Shown here: positions 43,651-56,665 of the stretch, one piece after another
How positions within the stretch are numbered: position 1 is the stretch's first letter
How the letters are laid out: each line of letters opens with the position of its first letter
From: Protula sp. h YS-2021
Taxonomy: Eukaryota > Annelida > Polychaeta > Sabellida > Serpulidae
Assembly (NCBI GenBank): GCA_949752745.1
Contig: OX457024.1
Span: 108,554,287 to 108,618,286 of the forward strand
Direction: 5' to 3'
DNA: 64,000 bases
Position numbers and translations under genes: made by a program
The notes under the pieces: generated by a model
Databases searched by the model: none
Told to the model about the DNA's origin: nothing
What the model saw: only the letters and a program-made list of their open reading frames with translations

Positions 43651-46020
43651 CGTAGCCGTATATTTGTTCTGATATTTAACGCTTGACCAGCGTAAACAAA
43701 TGAGAGCTCGGAAACACCAGCACACAACATATATAGGACAGACCAGACTAAGGTGAACGTTAGTGAGCAGTTTTTTTCCAGACAGTCATGCAAAAAATAT
43801 AAAAACCGAAAGAAAACCAGTCGACTTCAGGGTAGAATAACGCATAATTTATTAAAGAAAAATATCACCAGCAACTCCCCCCTCATCCCTCCTCCCCAAC
43901 CCTTGTCAGAATATTACAACCTGAACATACAAAACAACTCTCATACATATTCTTGAGTAAGATAGTAAAAAAAGATGGTCTAGCTTCTCCTTGATCATGA
44001 CCAGGTCATCACAAACAGCACTTCGTCTAGAAACTTGTGTTCAAAATACAAAGCAGACACAACAAACTTGGCTTTCCCAAGATAGCGTATCATTTTATTA
44101 CATATTTTAGCTTCTGTAAGTCAGGAAGAAAACACTATAAAAAACCATCTTTACTAGTTCTATTCAAGAAAGTGCCTAAAACTCTATATTTGTGTTGATT
44201 GGCCATAAACCATTCCTTATCAACCAGATTATCTATGAAAATGTTTTATGTTTCATTTAGTGCCGAGATTTCTCAAGGATTCTTCGTGCCAATGACTTAG
44301 TTCTAATACAAAGCCTTTACAAGAAAAACAAAACAAAACAAATGCACACAAATGGTCTGTACATATTTAAACCATTAGTGAGAGGTCAAGGTTACAAAGC
44401 CAAGGGACCCACACTACAGCAAACGTAAACACGTGTAAACAAACCGTGCAAAATGGTGCATATGTACAAAAATCAAGCGTATAGGGTAGTACATAGGAAA
44501 GGCCGAGTTCCCCCTTTTTAGAACGGAATTTACAAGCAGCAACTTGTCTGGGAGCACTAGAAAAAAAGCATAGAAAGTATGCACGGTGTGCATAGAACTG
44601 GATGTTCAAGCAGCAATCTGTCTGGGGGCCATTAAACAGACTGCGTAGAAATTATGCTCGGTGTGCATAGAACTGGCGGTGAGGTTTAAGGATCCTCAGT
44701 GTTTAATGTCTTTTGAATAGAAGCTACGTCAAACAGTGTAAGAGTAATACGCAAGCGAAAATTTTGAATAAAATAAACAAAAATGGAGAATAAACATTCC
44801 ACGCAAGCGAAATAAATAATTAACATAAATAAATGAATAAAAATAAAGTAAATAAACCAAAAAATAAAGAATAAACGTCCTACACAATCCGCCTGTTATG
44901 TCTGAGTGAAACTATTTACGATTCATTTCCGAGCTCAATGCGCCGTAAGAATACGATTGCGGGTAACAGTTCACCAATAAAACACAAATTTTGGCTGGAA
45001 TGAAACGCCTTTTAAAAAATAAGCTTTAAGATTTGATGACTTAACTTTTTTGTAAACAGAACAAAGTTCAATAACACCTAAAGTTTATCTGGCCCACACA
45101 AGTTTTCCATGAATCAAGTAATGTGTATTCTTTTTTGTAGCTGATTTTAATACAAACGTGTTATATTAACAAATAAAAATATTTGATTTGCAAATTGACA
45201 CTAATACTTTTAAGCAGATCACTGACGTCATTACTGTACCAGGCTAATTACAATTTACACAATACTTGCAATGTGCAGGCTAATTGCAATTAGGAAAATA
45301 ACAGCGTGGTGCTACAGGTTGCACAATAATCTTTTCACTTGATTAGGACCCTTAGTCCAGACCTCACAATTATTACTTTAACAAAAGCCCGTTAATTGAA
45401 TGGAAAAGAAACAGATATTAGCTGCACTGGTTTTGTAGCCAAACATTTTGATTCTCTGATTCTAGGGCTTTAAGAAGTCTTGGCACTAGGGAGACAGTTT
45501 TCGCCAGATATGGTTCCGATTTCCATGTCAAATGAAGAAGTAGAAGTCTTCTAATAATAAAAAGGGAAAGAAACATGCAGTTAATACTTCCGTTTCCGCT
45601 CCACGTTTCTGTTGGGTTTTTACTGGAATCCTAACTTTAGAAATTCATGTAAATGCTTTCGAAGCTGATTGTGACAAGTTTAGAAGATCTAGGATCCCTA
45701 AGATTTAATATCTGGCATGAAAATTAGAAGACTTAGCATATATCGTTCTCCAACCGCCGCTGCTAAAATGAATAACTGTAATGCATATAACTATTCGAAA
45801 GTTCATATAAAGATCAGGTCCATAATTCTGTCATCGGTTCTCTAATTTTATTCGGGAGGTGGGCAGACCAAATGTCTCTTAAAATGAACGGGTGTGCTTA
45901 TGTGTTTTATTTTTAAAAGGGGGGATAGCCTGGAGACTCATTGGGCGTTAATTCTGAATTCCGTGATCGATGATTAAGCCATGGCATTCGCTTAGCTAAG
46001 GTTATTGGAGCGAACGTCTA
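43651..46020. other. no gene recognised
   Basis: AT-rich unique sequence; a near-duplicate of about 90 bp around 44520-44670 (AGCAAYTTGTCTGGGRGC, GTGTGCATAGAACTGG). No exon recognised. Confidence 0.5.
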
Positions 46021-46101
46021 CCCCGCGTACTATACCGAACTGGATTTGAACCCACGACCTTAGGATCGCCAGATCAAGGCATTGACCATCTGAGTTACCC
46101 C
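46021..46101 (-). pseudogene. tRNA-like relic (Ile-type)
   Basis: On the minus strand GGTAACTCAGATGGTCAATG resembles box A and GTGGGTTCAAATCC box B, with CTTGATCTGGCGATCC between them. The acceptor stem is not complementary, so a functional tRNA is unlikely. Confidence 0.5.
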
Positions 46102-46499
46102 TTATGTGTTTTGGTATATAGTTATTTAGCTATGAAACAGCAGTTATGTCGATCAGTAGGATTTTAGGTAAGTCTTTTCAGTATTTGGATTCAACAGCTT
46201 CTGCCCAATGTTATTTTCTTTGTTGTTTACGTTCAATACCAGTGCTTGTCTGATCGCGTATTGTTAAGTTAAAAACACACTTCAATATATTGCAGTATGG
46301 TCAATGATAAAACTGTACTGCTTTGCTAGAAAGTTCAAAGTTCATGTAGGCTGTAGAGCTTTAAAATATTGTAATTTTTACTGTAACGTTATAAAATAGA
46401 AGTTTTACATTATATATTATACAGCATCCGACTTTACTGTAGAGCACAAGTTCATGATTATGCAACAAAACATGAACGCATGTTGTTCATGACTGTGCC

Positions 46500-46690
46500 T
46501 CAGCGCAAGTGTTGTCGTGACAACACACTGCACCACGGCGTTAATGTCGTGACAACGCACTGCACCACAGCGTTAATGTCGTGACAACGCACTGCACCAC
46601 AGCGTAAATGTCGTGACAACGCACTGCACCATAGCGTAAATGTCGTGACAACACACTGTAGAAAAGCGCAAGTTTTGTCACGAATACTCA
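46500..46690. repeat. ~35-bp tandem repeat
   Basis: Five units with GTCGTGACAACGCACTGCAC and CAGCGTAAAT. Confidence 0.92.
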
Positions 46691-48058
46691 CTGCCTCATT
46701 GCACTAGAACCCAGGTTCATTAACGACCACACACCGCATCAGAGGGCAAGTGTTGTCATAAATAAGCACTGCACCATAGAGCACTGCACAATAGAGCAGG
46801 TTTGTCCATTGTAATACGTTACTTTACTGTGTAATTTATTTATCAGATTTCTTTTCTAAATAACTTCGGATGGATCGTTTAATCTTGTGCTTACTATCAG
46901 CTGGCGATATTGGTTAAAATCTTCACGTATAATGTAAAACGAGTCCTTGATAATGTGTACCCACAAAATACCACGCGAACAGATTCTATAATGGGAATCG
47001 TGTTGTTTAAGCAAATAAAATAAATTGACAATTAAACGATTTTTAACGATTTTGTACCAACACTTGAAACACCCAACACAGCTTGGTACGTTTAAAGATG
47101 CATTACTCCAGAAGAGCTAACAACAACAACATAACCTTGAGAGTGTGCAACTTTTGTAGGCTTCATTCTCAGCTAAGTTTTAATATTTCCAACTCTGCAC
47201 ATATAAAAGGTTAAAGCCTAGTTTACAGACACACTTTCTATAACAGCAACTCCACAATAAGAGGCGCTGGTTAGCTTGCTTGAAAGAGTAACTGCGTTTC
47301 GACTGCCTTTTTTTATCAAGATTTATTTATCCCGACATAGTGTACCGATGGTTTTCTGGGAACGACAACAGGTTATAGGGCACCAATACTTAAAACGCTT
47401 TGAAAAATTATCAAAATAAACACAACTACAAAAAGAAGAGGATAATAATTTGTGAACAGTTACCAAAATGTAAATTTAGTTAAAGATTACAGAACCACTA
47501 AGGTAGAAACACAACAATGCAAATTAAAAACCTTGAGCTGACTGTGAATGTGTAAATCATGACAACTCTCTTACATCCCATTCTTAAAGAAACAAACTAC
47601 TGTACAAAGTAATAATAGAGATAATGTTTAAAACATTTAAAAGTCAATTTTTTTGATAACCCATCAAAAGTATGGTGCCGATAACATAGTTGATGATACG
47701 AGGAGCGCCAAAAATGTACAGACTGTAATGAAATAAGAGACATAAAACATGTCCCTTTTTCATGTAAGTGGTAATTTATTTGGAATCCGTTTGGAAAATG
47801 GTTAACTAAATAGATCTTATGAATAGATTTAAATAATATTTTGTAAAATGATGAGTTATGGTGTTTTAATATCGGAAGTTTGAGAAATTTTGCATGTTAT
47901 TGGCTACCTAATCCTTTACAGCAAACTAAAATTCACCAATATTAAAAAAAGGTATTTGACGCACTTTGTATAAACTCTCCAAATTTTGAAATTTTGCTGT
48001 AGACGGTATATAAAAAGTCCCTTTCTGATTGGCCGACAGGTGTCTGACAAATCTAACT
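46691..48058. other. no feature recognised
   Basis: AT-rich; no convincing exon. Confidence 0.5.
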
Positions 48059-48865
48059 GGCACAGGATCCCGTGCTCTCTAAATCTGATAGCTTTACATA
48101 GTCCGGTACTCCCTAAATCTGATAGCTTTACACGGTCCCGTGCTCCCTAAATCTGATAGCTTTACATGGTCCCGTACTCCCTAAATCTGATAGCTTTACA
48201 TGGTCCCGTGCTTCCTAAATCTGATAGCTTTACATGGTCCCGTACTCCCTAAATCTGATAGCTTTACACGGTCCCGTGCTGCCTAAATCTGATAGCTTTG
48301 CATGGTCCCGTACTCCCTAAATCTGATAGCTTTACATGGTCCCGTGCTTCCTAAATCTGATAGCTTTACATGGTCCCGTACTCCCTAAATCTGATAGCTT
48401 TGCACGGTCCCGTACTCCCTAAATCTGATAGCTTTACATGGTCCCGTGCTCCCTAAATCTGATAGCTTTACACGGTCCCGTGCTCCCTAAATCTGATAGC
48501 TTTGCATGGTCCTGTACTCCCTAAATCTGATAGCTTAACATGGTCCCGTGCTCCCTAAATCTGATAGCTTTACATGGTCCCGTACTCCCTAAATCTGAGA
48601 GCTTTACATGGTCCCGTACTCCCTAAATCTGATAGCTTTACATGGTCCCGTGCTCCCTAAATCTGATAGCTTTACATGGTCCCGTACTCCCTAAATCTGA
48701 TAGCTTTACATGGTCCCGTGCTCCCTAAATCTGATAGCTTTACATGGTCCCGTGCTCCCTAAATCTGATAGCTTTACATGGTCCCGTACTCCCTAAATCT
48801 GATAGCTTTACATGGTCCCGTACTCCCTAAATCTGACAGCTTTACATTGTCCCGTGTCCCATAAA
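48059..48865. repeat. 34-bp minisatellite
   Basis: About 23 units with CCCTAAATCTGATAGCTTTA and GGTCCCGTRCT. Two unit types (GTGCT, GTACT) tend to alternate. Confidence 0.96.
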
Positions 48866-50060
48866 CATGATAGTTTTTCTTAAAGTGCATTGACTGGAAA
48901 GTGACGTGTTCGTTCAATAAACAATTTTGAAAAATCTGAGTGTTGTTAATTATATTTATTTAAACAATCATGTTATCAGAAAGATGAGAATTTTTACTGA
49001 ATATCCAATGTATTTTGGACTGCTTACGAATTGTTAAGAATTTCGAAACATCACTTTAAACTTCCCGATAATATTTAAAAATTCGAACCAGTTTACAAGC
49101 ACATAGAGAAACGAAAGTGCATGCCACCCTCCCAAAAATTTCACTGAATATTGTTTCCTACACAAACATCTGTGACCGTCGTTGTTAGAAAACAGATGAT
49201 CTCTGGAGAGATGCCAAAGATGAATTATTTAATAAGTAGTTCCATTCTTCAACGGGTACTTTTTTCCGGAATCCCCAGTGGGTCTGCTCAACACAGAGGT
49301 GTGATACAGAACACACCGAAACCTTGTAGAGGTTAGCTGTAGGTCAACAACGTGTGACCCGCGATTATATGATATATCACACAGCACATATTTCTCTCTG
49401 CATAATTCATAACAGAAAACACAATTCACCTTTTCTTATACAAACCTTTACACTGCTGTTTTCGCCGTTGTTCTCAAATAAACCTTAGCGCTGACCTTAT
49501 TAATGCCGATCTCATGACGTGTATAATTATGTACAATTCTGACGTCATTGCCCTAGTTTCATCATTACAACAAATGTGTACTGTCACTCAGAAAGTACAG
49601 TGAAAGTATTCCCGGCACAGATTGTATCACTATGCAGACAGCCTATTCAGTCTTCATTATGTACTTGAACTATACCCTTTCTGTATTATAAAACTTAAAG
49701 AGACCTAAACGCGAATAAAATGTGTACCATCACTTGCTCTATTTCTTGTAGAATATATTAGAGACATTGCAAGCGTAATTTTGAAGACTTTTACCCGTAT
49801 TTTGCCATTTTTGCACTTAATGAGTTTTAAAAAAATTACTGATTCCTTGTAATAATAACATATAACATATAAATTTTATACGTCACAGAACAGGCTAAAA
49901 TGCTACAGAGCTTTGAAGATTAATGATTAATCCCGACTTCTGGCTGTTTTTCTGTTTGTTTCTTTCTGGTTTTATTGTTTCTTGCTTTTTTATTTATTGT
50001 AGAAATCTTCGTTTACTTCCGGTGCATGTACTTGTTCTGTAACGTTTTTCTTACTTTGAT
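48866..50060. other. no feature recognised
   Basis: AT-rich; no convincing exon. Confidence 0.5.
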
Positions 50061-50485
50061 ACGTTTTATGCAGTCTTGTGGTGCCCTGACGCCTTTTGTA
50101 GAGTCTTGTGATGCCCTGGCGCACTTTGTACTGTCTTGCTGTGCCCTGACGCGTTTTGTACAGTCCCGCCGGGTCGTGACCTGTCTTTTACAGTCTTGTG
50201 GTACCCTGACGCGCTTTGTACAATCTTGTGGTGCCCTGACACGTTTTGTACAGTCTTGTGGTGCCCTGACGCCTTTTGTAGAGTCTTGTGGTGCCCTTAC
50301 GCGTTTTGTACAGTTTTGGGGTGCTCTGACACGTTTTGTACAGTCTTGTGGTGCTCTGACACGTTTTTACAGTCTTGTGGTGCTCTGACACGTTTTTTAC
50401 AGTCTTGTGGTGCCCTGACACGTTTTTTACAGTCTTTCGGTGTCCTGACGAGCTTTTTAGAGTCTTGTGGTGCCCTGAGCATTTA
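50061..50485. repeat. 30-bp minisatellite
   Basis: About 14 units with CAGTCTTGTGGTGCCCTGAC and GCGTTTTGTA; open frames on both strands follow from the unit length. Confidence 0.95.
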
Positions 50486-50739
50486 CCTCTTTATTGCTTG
50501 TGTGTGCCTATGCATATAGAATATGCCACACTTGCTTGTGATTGGTCGATACTCACATTACTTTGAGCTGCAGTATTTAGCCTCTAGCCCTGAGGAGAGG
50601 CCGCGCTGTGTACGACAGCAGGATACTTTACACACTGGAGTTTAAGTGGGATTTTTATAATACAGCTGACAGTGCCACTTTTAACGTATTGCCTAATTAT
50701 AAAGTCATTTTCCCCTTTTTAAATTTTAAAAACATTAAA

Positions 50740-51330
50740 TTGATTTATCTCGAAAACGGTAAGAGCAATTTTGACCTCATTTACGACCTCAACACTATAC
50801 GACAATGCGTAAGTTATAACTTCCGGTGACCTTGTACTCCTGTCACTTTCCTGTCACTTTCGAACTCAATACCGGAAGTTGGCCTTTATCTCGAAAATGG
50901 TTAGAGATAGAGCAATTCTGACCTCATTTTCGACCTCAACCCCCAATACGGCAATATGTAAATTATAACTTCCGGTGACCTTGACCTCCAGGTCACTTTC
51001 GAACTCAAGGCCGGAAGTTGTCCTTTATCTCGAAAAAGGTAAGACATAGAGAAATTTTGACCTCAGTTTCGACCTCAGTCCCCTAAAGTGCGTAAGGTGT
51101 AACTTCTGGTGACCTTGATCTCCGGTCACTTTCCGGTCACTTTTGAACTCAAACCGGAAGCTGACCTTTTTATCGAAAACGGTAAGAGAAAGAGAAATTT
51201 TGACCTCATTCCCGACCTCAATCCCTTATACGCCAATGGGGAAGGTATAACTTGCGGTGATCTTGACCTCCAGGAAAAATTCGAACTCAAACCCAGAAGT
51301 TGGCCTTTATCTCGAAAACAGTAACACCAT
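50740..51330. repeat. ~140-bp tandem repeat with TGACCTTGA motifs
   Basis: Four to five units containing CTTTATCTCGAAAAYGGTAA, AATTTTGACCTCA and CTTCCGGTGACCTTGACCTC. Confidence 0.88.
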
Positions 51331-51894
51331 TATTGTCTTACGTTACCCTCCAATACGACCACCTTAAAATCAAAACCACTGTTGGTTGTTGATATGGTAC
51401 ACTCATTTAATTAAAATTACCCAGTTTACACCTCGAAAATAATTTCATAATAAGTAGTGCAAAATGAGTGCGTGCCCTCCATGCCCCACTTCCCTTGGAT
51501 TTTTTTTTTGTTTAAGAATGGAATAATGATCGAATTGACCAGTTGTAATTTACCCTATGATCTTGACTGTTTATATATTGTATAAAAAGTATTAAAGAAC
51601 TAGAATTCAAGAATAACATTGAAGAACATTGAAAAAAGAAATATATGTAACAATCGATAGGTTGTTTCTTTGATAATTTCAGTATACCACATCACAAAAA
51701 TAGGAAGGGACACAGCTTGGACACAGATCGATAAATCGCAGCGAATGGGAAACGAATGTTATATAAACAATAACATAAACCTACGAGATTGATATTGAAC
51801 GTTTTCAAGAGTAAATTTCGGCACTCGGTAAGTGAAATCGGTCTAGTTTTGTTACTTTTTTTATTTGATGACCTTTGACATAGTGTTGTTTGCA
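51331..51894. other. no feature recognised
   Basis: AT-rich; no convincing exon. Confidence 0.5.
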
Positions 51895-52470
51895 TCTCAG
51901 CTGTAATGTTTGTGCCTCAAATGTAATGTTTGTCTCTCAGCAGTCTTTCAAATTTACGTTGTTTCTCAGTCTCAGCTGTAATTTCTGTCTTTCAAATGTA
52001 ATTTGTCTTTCAGCTGTAATGTTTGTTTTTCAAATGTAATTTGTCCTTCAGCTGTAATGCTTGTAATTCAAATCTGTCCCTCAGCTGTAATGTTTGCATC
52101 TCAGCTGTAATGTTTGCATCTCAGCTGTAATGTTTGTATCTCAGCTGTAATGCTTGTATCTCGGCTGTTATGCTTGTCTCTCAGCTTTAATGTACGTATC
52201 TCGGTTGTAATGTTTGTTTCTCAGCTGTAATGATTGTCTCTCATTGCAATGTTTGTTTCTCAGTTGTATTGATTGTCTCTCAGCTGTAATGTTTGTCACT
52301 CAGCTGTAATGATTGTCTCTCATTGTAATGTTTGTATCTCGGTTGTAATGTTTGCTTCTCAGCTGTAATGATTGTCTCTCAGCTCTAATGTTTTTGTGTC
52401 TCCGTTGTAATGATTGTCTCTCAGCTGTAATGTTTATCTCTCAGCTGTAATGTTTGTGTCTCAGCATTCA
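51895..52470. repeat. ~19-bp minisatellite
   Basis: About 28 degenerate units of CTCAGCTGTAATGTTTGT. Confidence 0.93.
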
Positions 52471-54449
52471 GGTGTGGGGGGGGGGGTAGGGGGGCAGGGG
52501 GGGCATCACGCACCTATGTTTACATTCAAGGTGCCTGAAACATTATGTCCTGACATGGAATTTAAAAACAAAACCTTGTAATGTTTACGATATCTAAAAA
52601 ACTCCCCCCACCAAAAAAAACCAAAAAACTCTCCTTATTTAGTCAGTGATGTAACTTCGGTGCGATAAAATATGTCCTCTCCGCACACTTCAAATGGTTG
52701 CTTTTTTTAAAAAGAATTTACCAAACCTTTTGAAAACAATGATAAAAAACGAAATAAATTGCACCGGAAGCCTTATTGACCACAAAAAGGAAACTAGACG
52801 TGTATTTAAAAACATGCCGGGAAACGGTACCTCAGGATACAAGCAACAATAAGTTTTTTTTCAGTTTGTAGTTTTAATCAATGAAAATAGGAACGATTTA
52901 TATAGTGGTACGTTAACGTAAAAATATGTATGATATCTTAAAAACCGGTTGTTTGCATATGTATATATTTTTTAATTTGCACAAGATTATCGTTCATGAA
53001 CTTGTTGAAGCGTCTCGAAAAGTCGCGTCAAATCCCGTAATGTCACGTAATGTCATGTAATGTCACATAATGTCACGTAATGCCACGTAATGTCATGTAA
53101 TGTCACGTAATGTTACAGCAATCTCGTAAAATTTGTACTTCTCTCAGCAAGGACAAAAAAACTTTGGGCGGACAAAACTTTCAGCTAGGATGAGCATGGT
53201 TTAAACCCCCCCTCCCCTCCCCTCCCCCACACCCCGCCCCACCTTCGATAGAAATTACAGAGCCCGGTCTGTTGGTAATAAAACAAAAGAAGCACATATT
53301 GATACAGATGTACGTGGGAAAGCTTATGTAATAAAATAATATATTAAAATGAACTAATTAAATGTATGGCAATATGTGGCGTGAAACCTCGCTCCACCAA
53401 CACCACTCCCCACCTCCCCCCCCCCCCCCAGCGCCCCCCCCCCAAGAAAAAAAAAAGAAAAAAAAACTCCACTGGCGAACGACTGGTTGTTGAGACAACT
53501 ACCGGAAGGCATGCACTGTTTTTGTACAAACTTAAAAAGTTACAAGACATCTTTCTTGTTAGCTATCCCACACGGTTTATTATGGATACTGTTTCATGTT
53601 TCACCCGCGGCCTATTTTCAAGTTCATTTGTTCTAATTAACGTATGGCCTGCTAATTACGCTGCCAGTTTAAAAACACAAAGATAAAAGAATATAAAACA
53701 GACGAGTGAAAGTGCATAAAAATAGGCCAAGAAAACAGAGTCTATTTGAAAATTAGACATTTCGAACAGAGAGTACGATTTTGATGAACACATGGTTTGT
53801 TTTTTTTTTATTTTATAATATTCCTTGGATTCCTGTAATAAAATAAGCATTCCAGTTGATTCCCGGATCAGAAGGGGATGGAATAAATAATACCGAGCGA
53901 TCGATTAATATATCAGGGGAATTTTTACGACCTTATCAGATACAAACTGAGAGAGGCCTCGGTGCCGTAAGTGGGCTCTTGCCCAGTCTATTAACTTTTC
54001 CTCCGGTTCATGTTTATACTGAATTCCTAGTCAGTTTATCATGTTCAAAAGGCGCCTTAATTTGTTCTCTTTCTCCCTGGACTGAAAGGCAGTAGTACAT
54101 TCTTTTTTTTTTTTTTGTGGGGGGGGGGGGGGAGTATTTAAGTGAGTATCTTACGTCACACTCTGTAAATGGAGATAGGCGAAATAGTTCTCTACCCGGG
54201 AGGTACAGACGTGGAGCTGGTCCTCATTCATTTCATTCCGACATAACAGACTGAGTTGAAGGTCACTCTAGCGATAGAATGCAGTTAGGGGGGAGGGGGA
54301 GGAGGGGAGGGAGGAGGGGGGGGAGAGAAAATTCCTCCAAGACATTGATTTCTTATAAGTGTAGATGATTTGGCAATTCGGTGTATGTCATTCAGAATTA
54401 ATTAGATGAATTTCTGTGTCTGAGCTAAGAACAGAAAGGTGTCCAGAAC
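52471..54449. other. no gene recognised
   Basis: G and C runs (52480-52502, 53410-53445, 54115-54135), and a 10-bp ATGTCACGTA repeat at 53035-53115. No convincing exon. Confidence 0.5.
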
Positions 54450-54800
54450 TTTGTATACGGCTGTCATTCCGGTGGAAGTGGTGGGGGGGGGGGGGGGAGC
54501 TTTGTACACGGCTGTCATTCCGGTGGGGGTGGAGAAGGGGGAGGGGGAGTGAGCTTTGCACATGGCTGTCATTCCGGTGGGAGTGGAGAAGGGGGAGGGG
54601 GAGTGAGCTTTGCACATGGCTGTCATTCCGGTGGGAGTGGAGAAGGGGGAGGGGGAGTGAGCTTTGCACATGGCTGTCATTCCGGTGGGAGTGGGGAAGG
54701 GGGAGGGGGAGTGAGCTTTGCACATGGCTGTCATTCCGGTGGGAGTGGAGAAGGGGGAGGGGGAGTGAGCTTTGCACATGGCTGACATTCCTGGAAGGGG
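54450..54800. repeat. 54-bp G-rich minisatellite
   Basis: Six to seven units with GGCTGTCATTCCGGTGGGAG and GGGGGAGGGGGAGTGAG; the long open frame across it is a repeat shadow. Confidence 0.95.
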
Positions 54801-55134
54801 GGTGGAGCAGAGTGAGCTTTGTATATGGATATGGGGATGAGGGGGAGGGGGAGGAGGAGGGGGCTTTGTGTATGATTGTCATTCCGGTGGGAGCGGCGGG
54901 GGGGGGGGGGGGCGGGGGAGTGGCTGGGATATTTGAAGAGATCGCCGTAGTTTTCTTGCTTTTTCCATCATTCAAAATATTGCTATTTTTGGATCGGCAT
55001 CTTTGGTCAAATTCCAAAAGATCGACAGCACTATCTGGACCGGGTAAAATCGCCATTATGTAGAGAAGGTCATTAAAAAAGGCTCAGTCTGGTTAACGAA
55101 AATTCGAAATCAGAAGTAGAAAGTGCGGGATGTT

Positions 55135-55450
55135 TGCTGACTGAGGCTCTACTGGCGGAGGTTCTACTGACGGAGGTTCTACTGACGGAGGTTCTACTGG
55201 CCGAGGTTCTACTTGCGGAGGTTCTACTGGCAGAGGTTCTACTTGCGGGGGTTCTACTGACGGAAGTTCTACTGACGGAGGTTCTACTTGCGGAGGTTCT
55301 ACTGACGGAAGTTCTACTGACGGAGGTTCTGCTGGCGGAGGTTCTACTGAGAGAGCTTGTACTGATAGAGATTCTACAGGCGGAGGTTCTACTGGTGGAG
55401 GTTCTTCTGACGGCGGGTTCTACTGACAGATTTTCGACTGGATGAGGTTC
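55135..55450. repeat. 15-bp minisatellite
   Basis: About 20 units of GGAGGTTCTACTGAC with minor variants. Confidence 0.95.
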
Positions 55451-55729
55451 TACTGACGAGGGTACTACTGTACCAGTTGGACTGTAGAACTCATAACGTT
55501 CGCCACACATTAAATTTGTTTTTTGTTTCTCGCAATCAATAAAAATTAGCATCGCGTGTTAAGCAGGCGGTCACATTCTAAACATATGACAAATTTCTCG
55601 ATTTACTTTCGGACACTCTAGTTGATAATAAGTTAACGGAATCAGTTAACTATACAGTTAACTTTTGTGAATACCGCCACTGAGAGTTTGTTGTCAGCCC
55701 TGGTGCTGTATTCAAAGACAAACGTCTAT

Positions 55730-56665
55730 TCTCCAGACATCCCTGTGCTCTCCAGACATCCCTGTAATCTCCAGACATCCCCGTAATCTCCAGACATCCC
55801 TGTATTCTCCATACATCCCTGTAATCTCCAGACATCCCTGTATTCTTCAGACATCCCTGTAATCTCCAGACATCCCTGTATTATCCAGACAACTCTGTAA
55901 TCTCCAGACATCCATGAATTCTCCATACATCCCTGTAATCTCCAGACATCCCTGTATTCTCCATACATCCCTGTAATCTCCAGACATCCCTGTATTCTTC
56001 AGACATCCCTGTAATCTCCAGACATGCCTGCATTCTCCAGACACCGCTGTATTCTCCAGACATCCCTGTATTCCCCCTGACATCCCTGTACATTCCAGAC
56101 ATCCCTGTATTCTTCAGACATCCCTGTATTCTCCAGACATCCCTGTATTCCCCCTGACATCCCTGTAATCTCCAGACACCGCTGTATTCTCCAGACATCC
56201 CTGTATTCCCCCTGACATCCCTGTACATTCCAGACATCCCTGTATTCTTCAAACATCCCTGTAATCTCCAGACATCCCTGGTTCTCCAGACATCCCTGTA
56301 ATCTCCAGACATCCCCGTAATCTCCAGACATCCCTGTATTCTCCATACATCCCTGTAATCTCCAGACATCCCTGTATTCTTCAGACATCCCTGTAATCTC
56401 CAGACATCCCTGTATTATCCAGACAACTCTGTAATCTCCAGACATCCATGAATTCTCCATACATCCCTGTAATCTCCAGACATCCCTGTATTCTCCATAC
56501 ATCCCTGTAATCTCCAGACATCCCTGTATTCTTCAGACATCCCTGTAATCTCCAGACATCCCTGTATTCTTCAGACATCCCTGTAATCTCCAGACATGCC
56601 TGCATTCTCCAGACACACTGTATTCTCCAGACATCCCTGCATTCTCCAGACATCCCTGTATTCTT
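55730..56665. repeat. 19-bp minisatellite with an internal 534-bp duplication
   Basis: About 49 units of CTCCAGACATCCCTGTAAT. The variant pattern at 55726-55968 recurs at 56260-56502, a 534-bp block copy. Confidence 0.95.

Noticed and set aside
54416..55063. Long ORFs on both strands over the G-rich 54-bp repeat
   Set aside because: Repeat shadow: the unit length is a multiple of three and lacks stops.
55881..56502. 160-residue ORFs in the 19-bp array
   Set aside because: Frame cycles through the 19-bp unit with no stop; not protein-like beyond the repeat.
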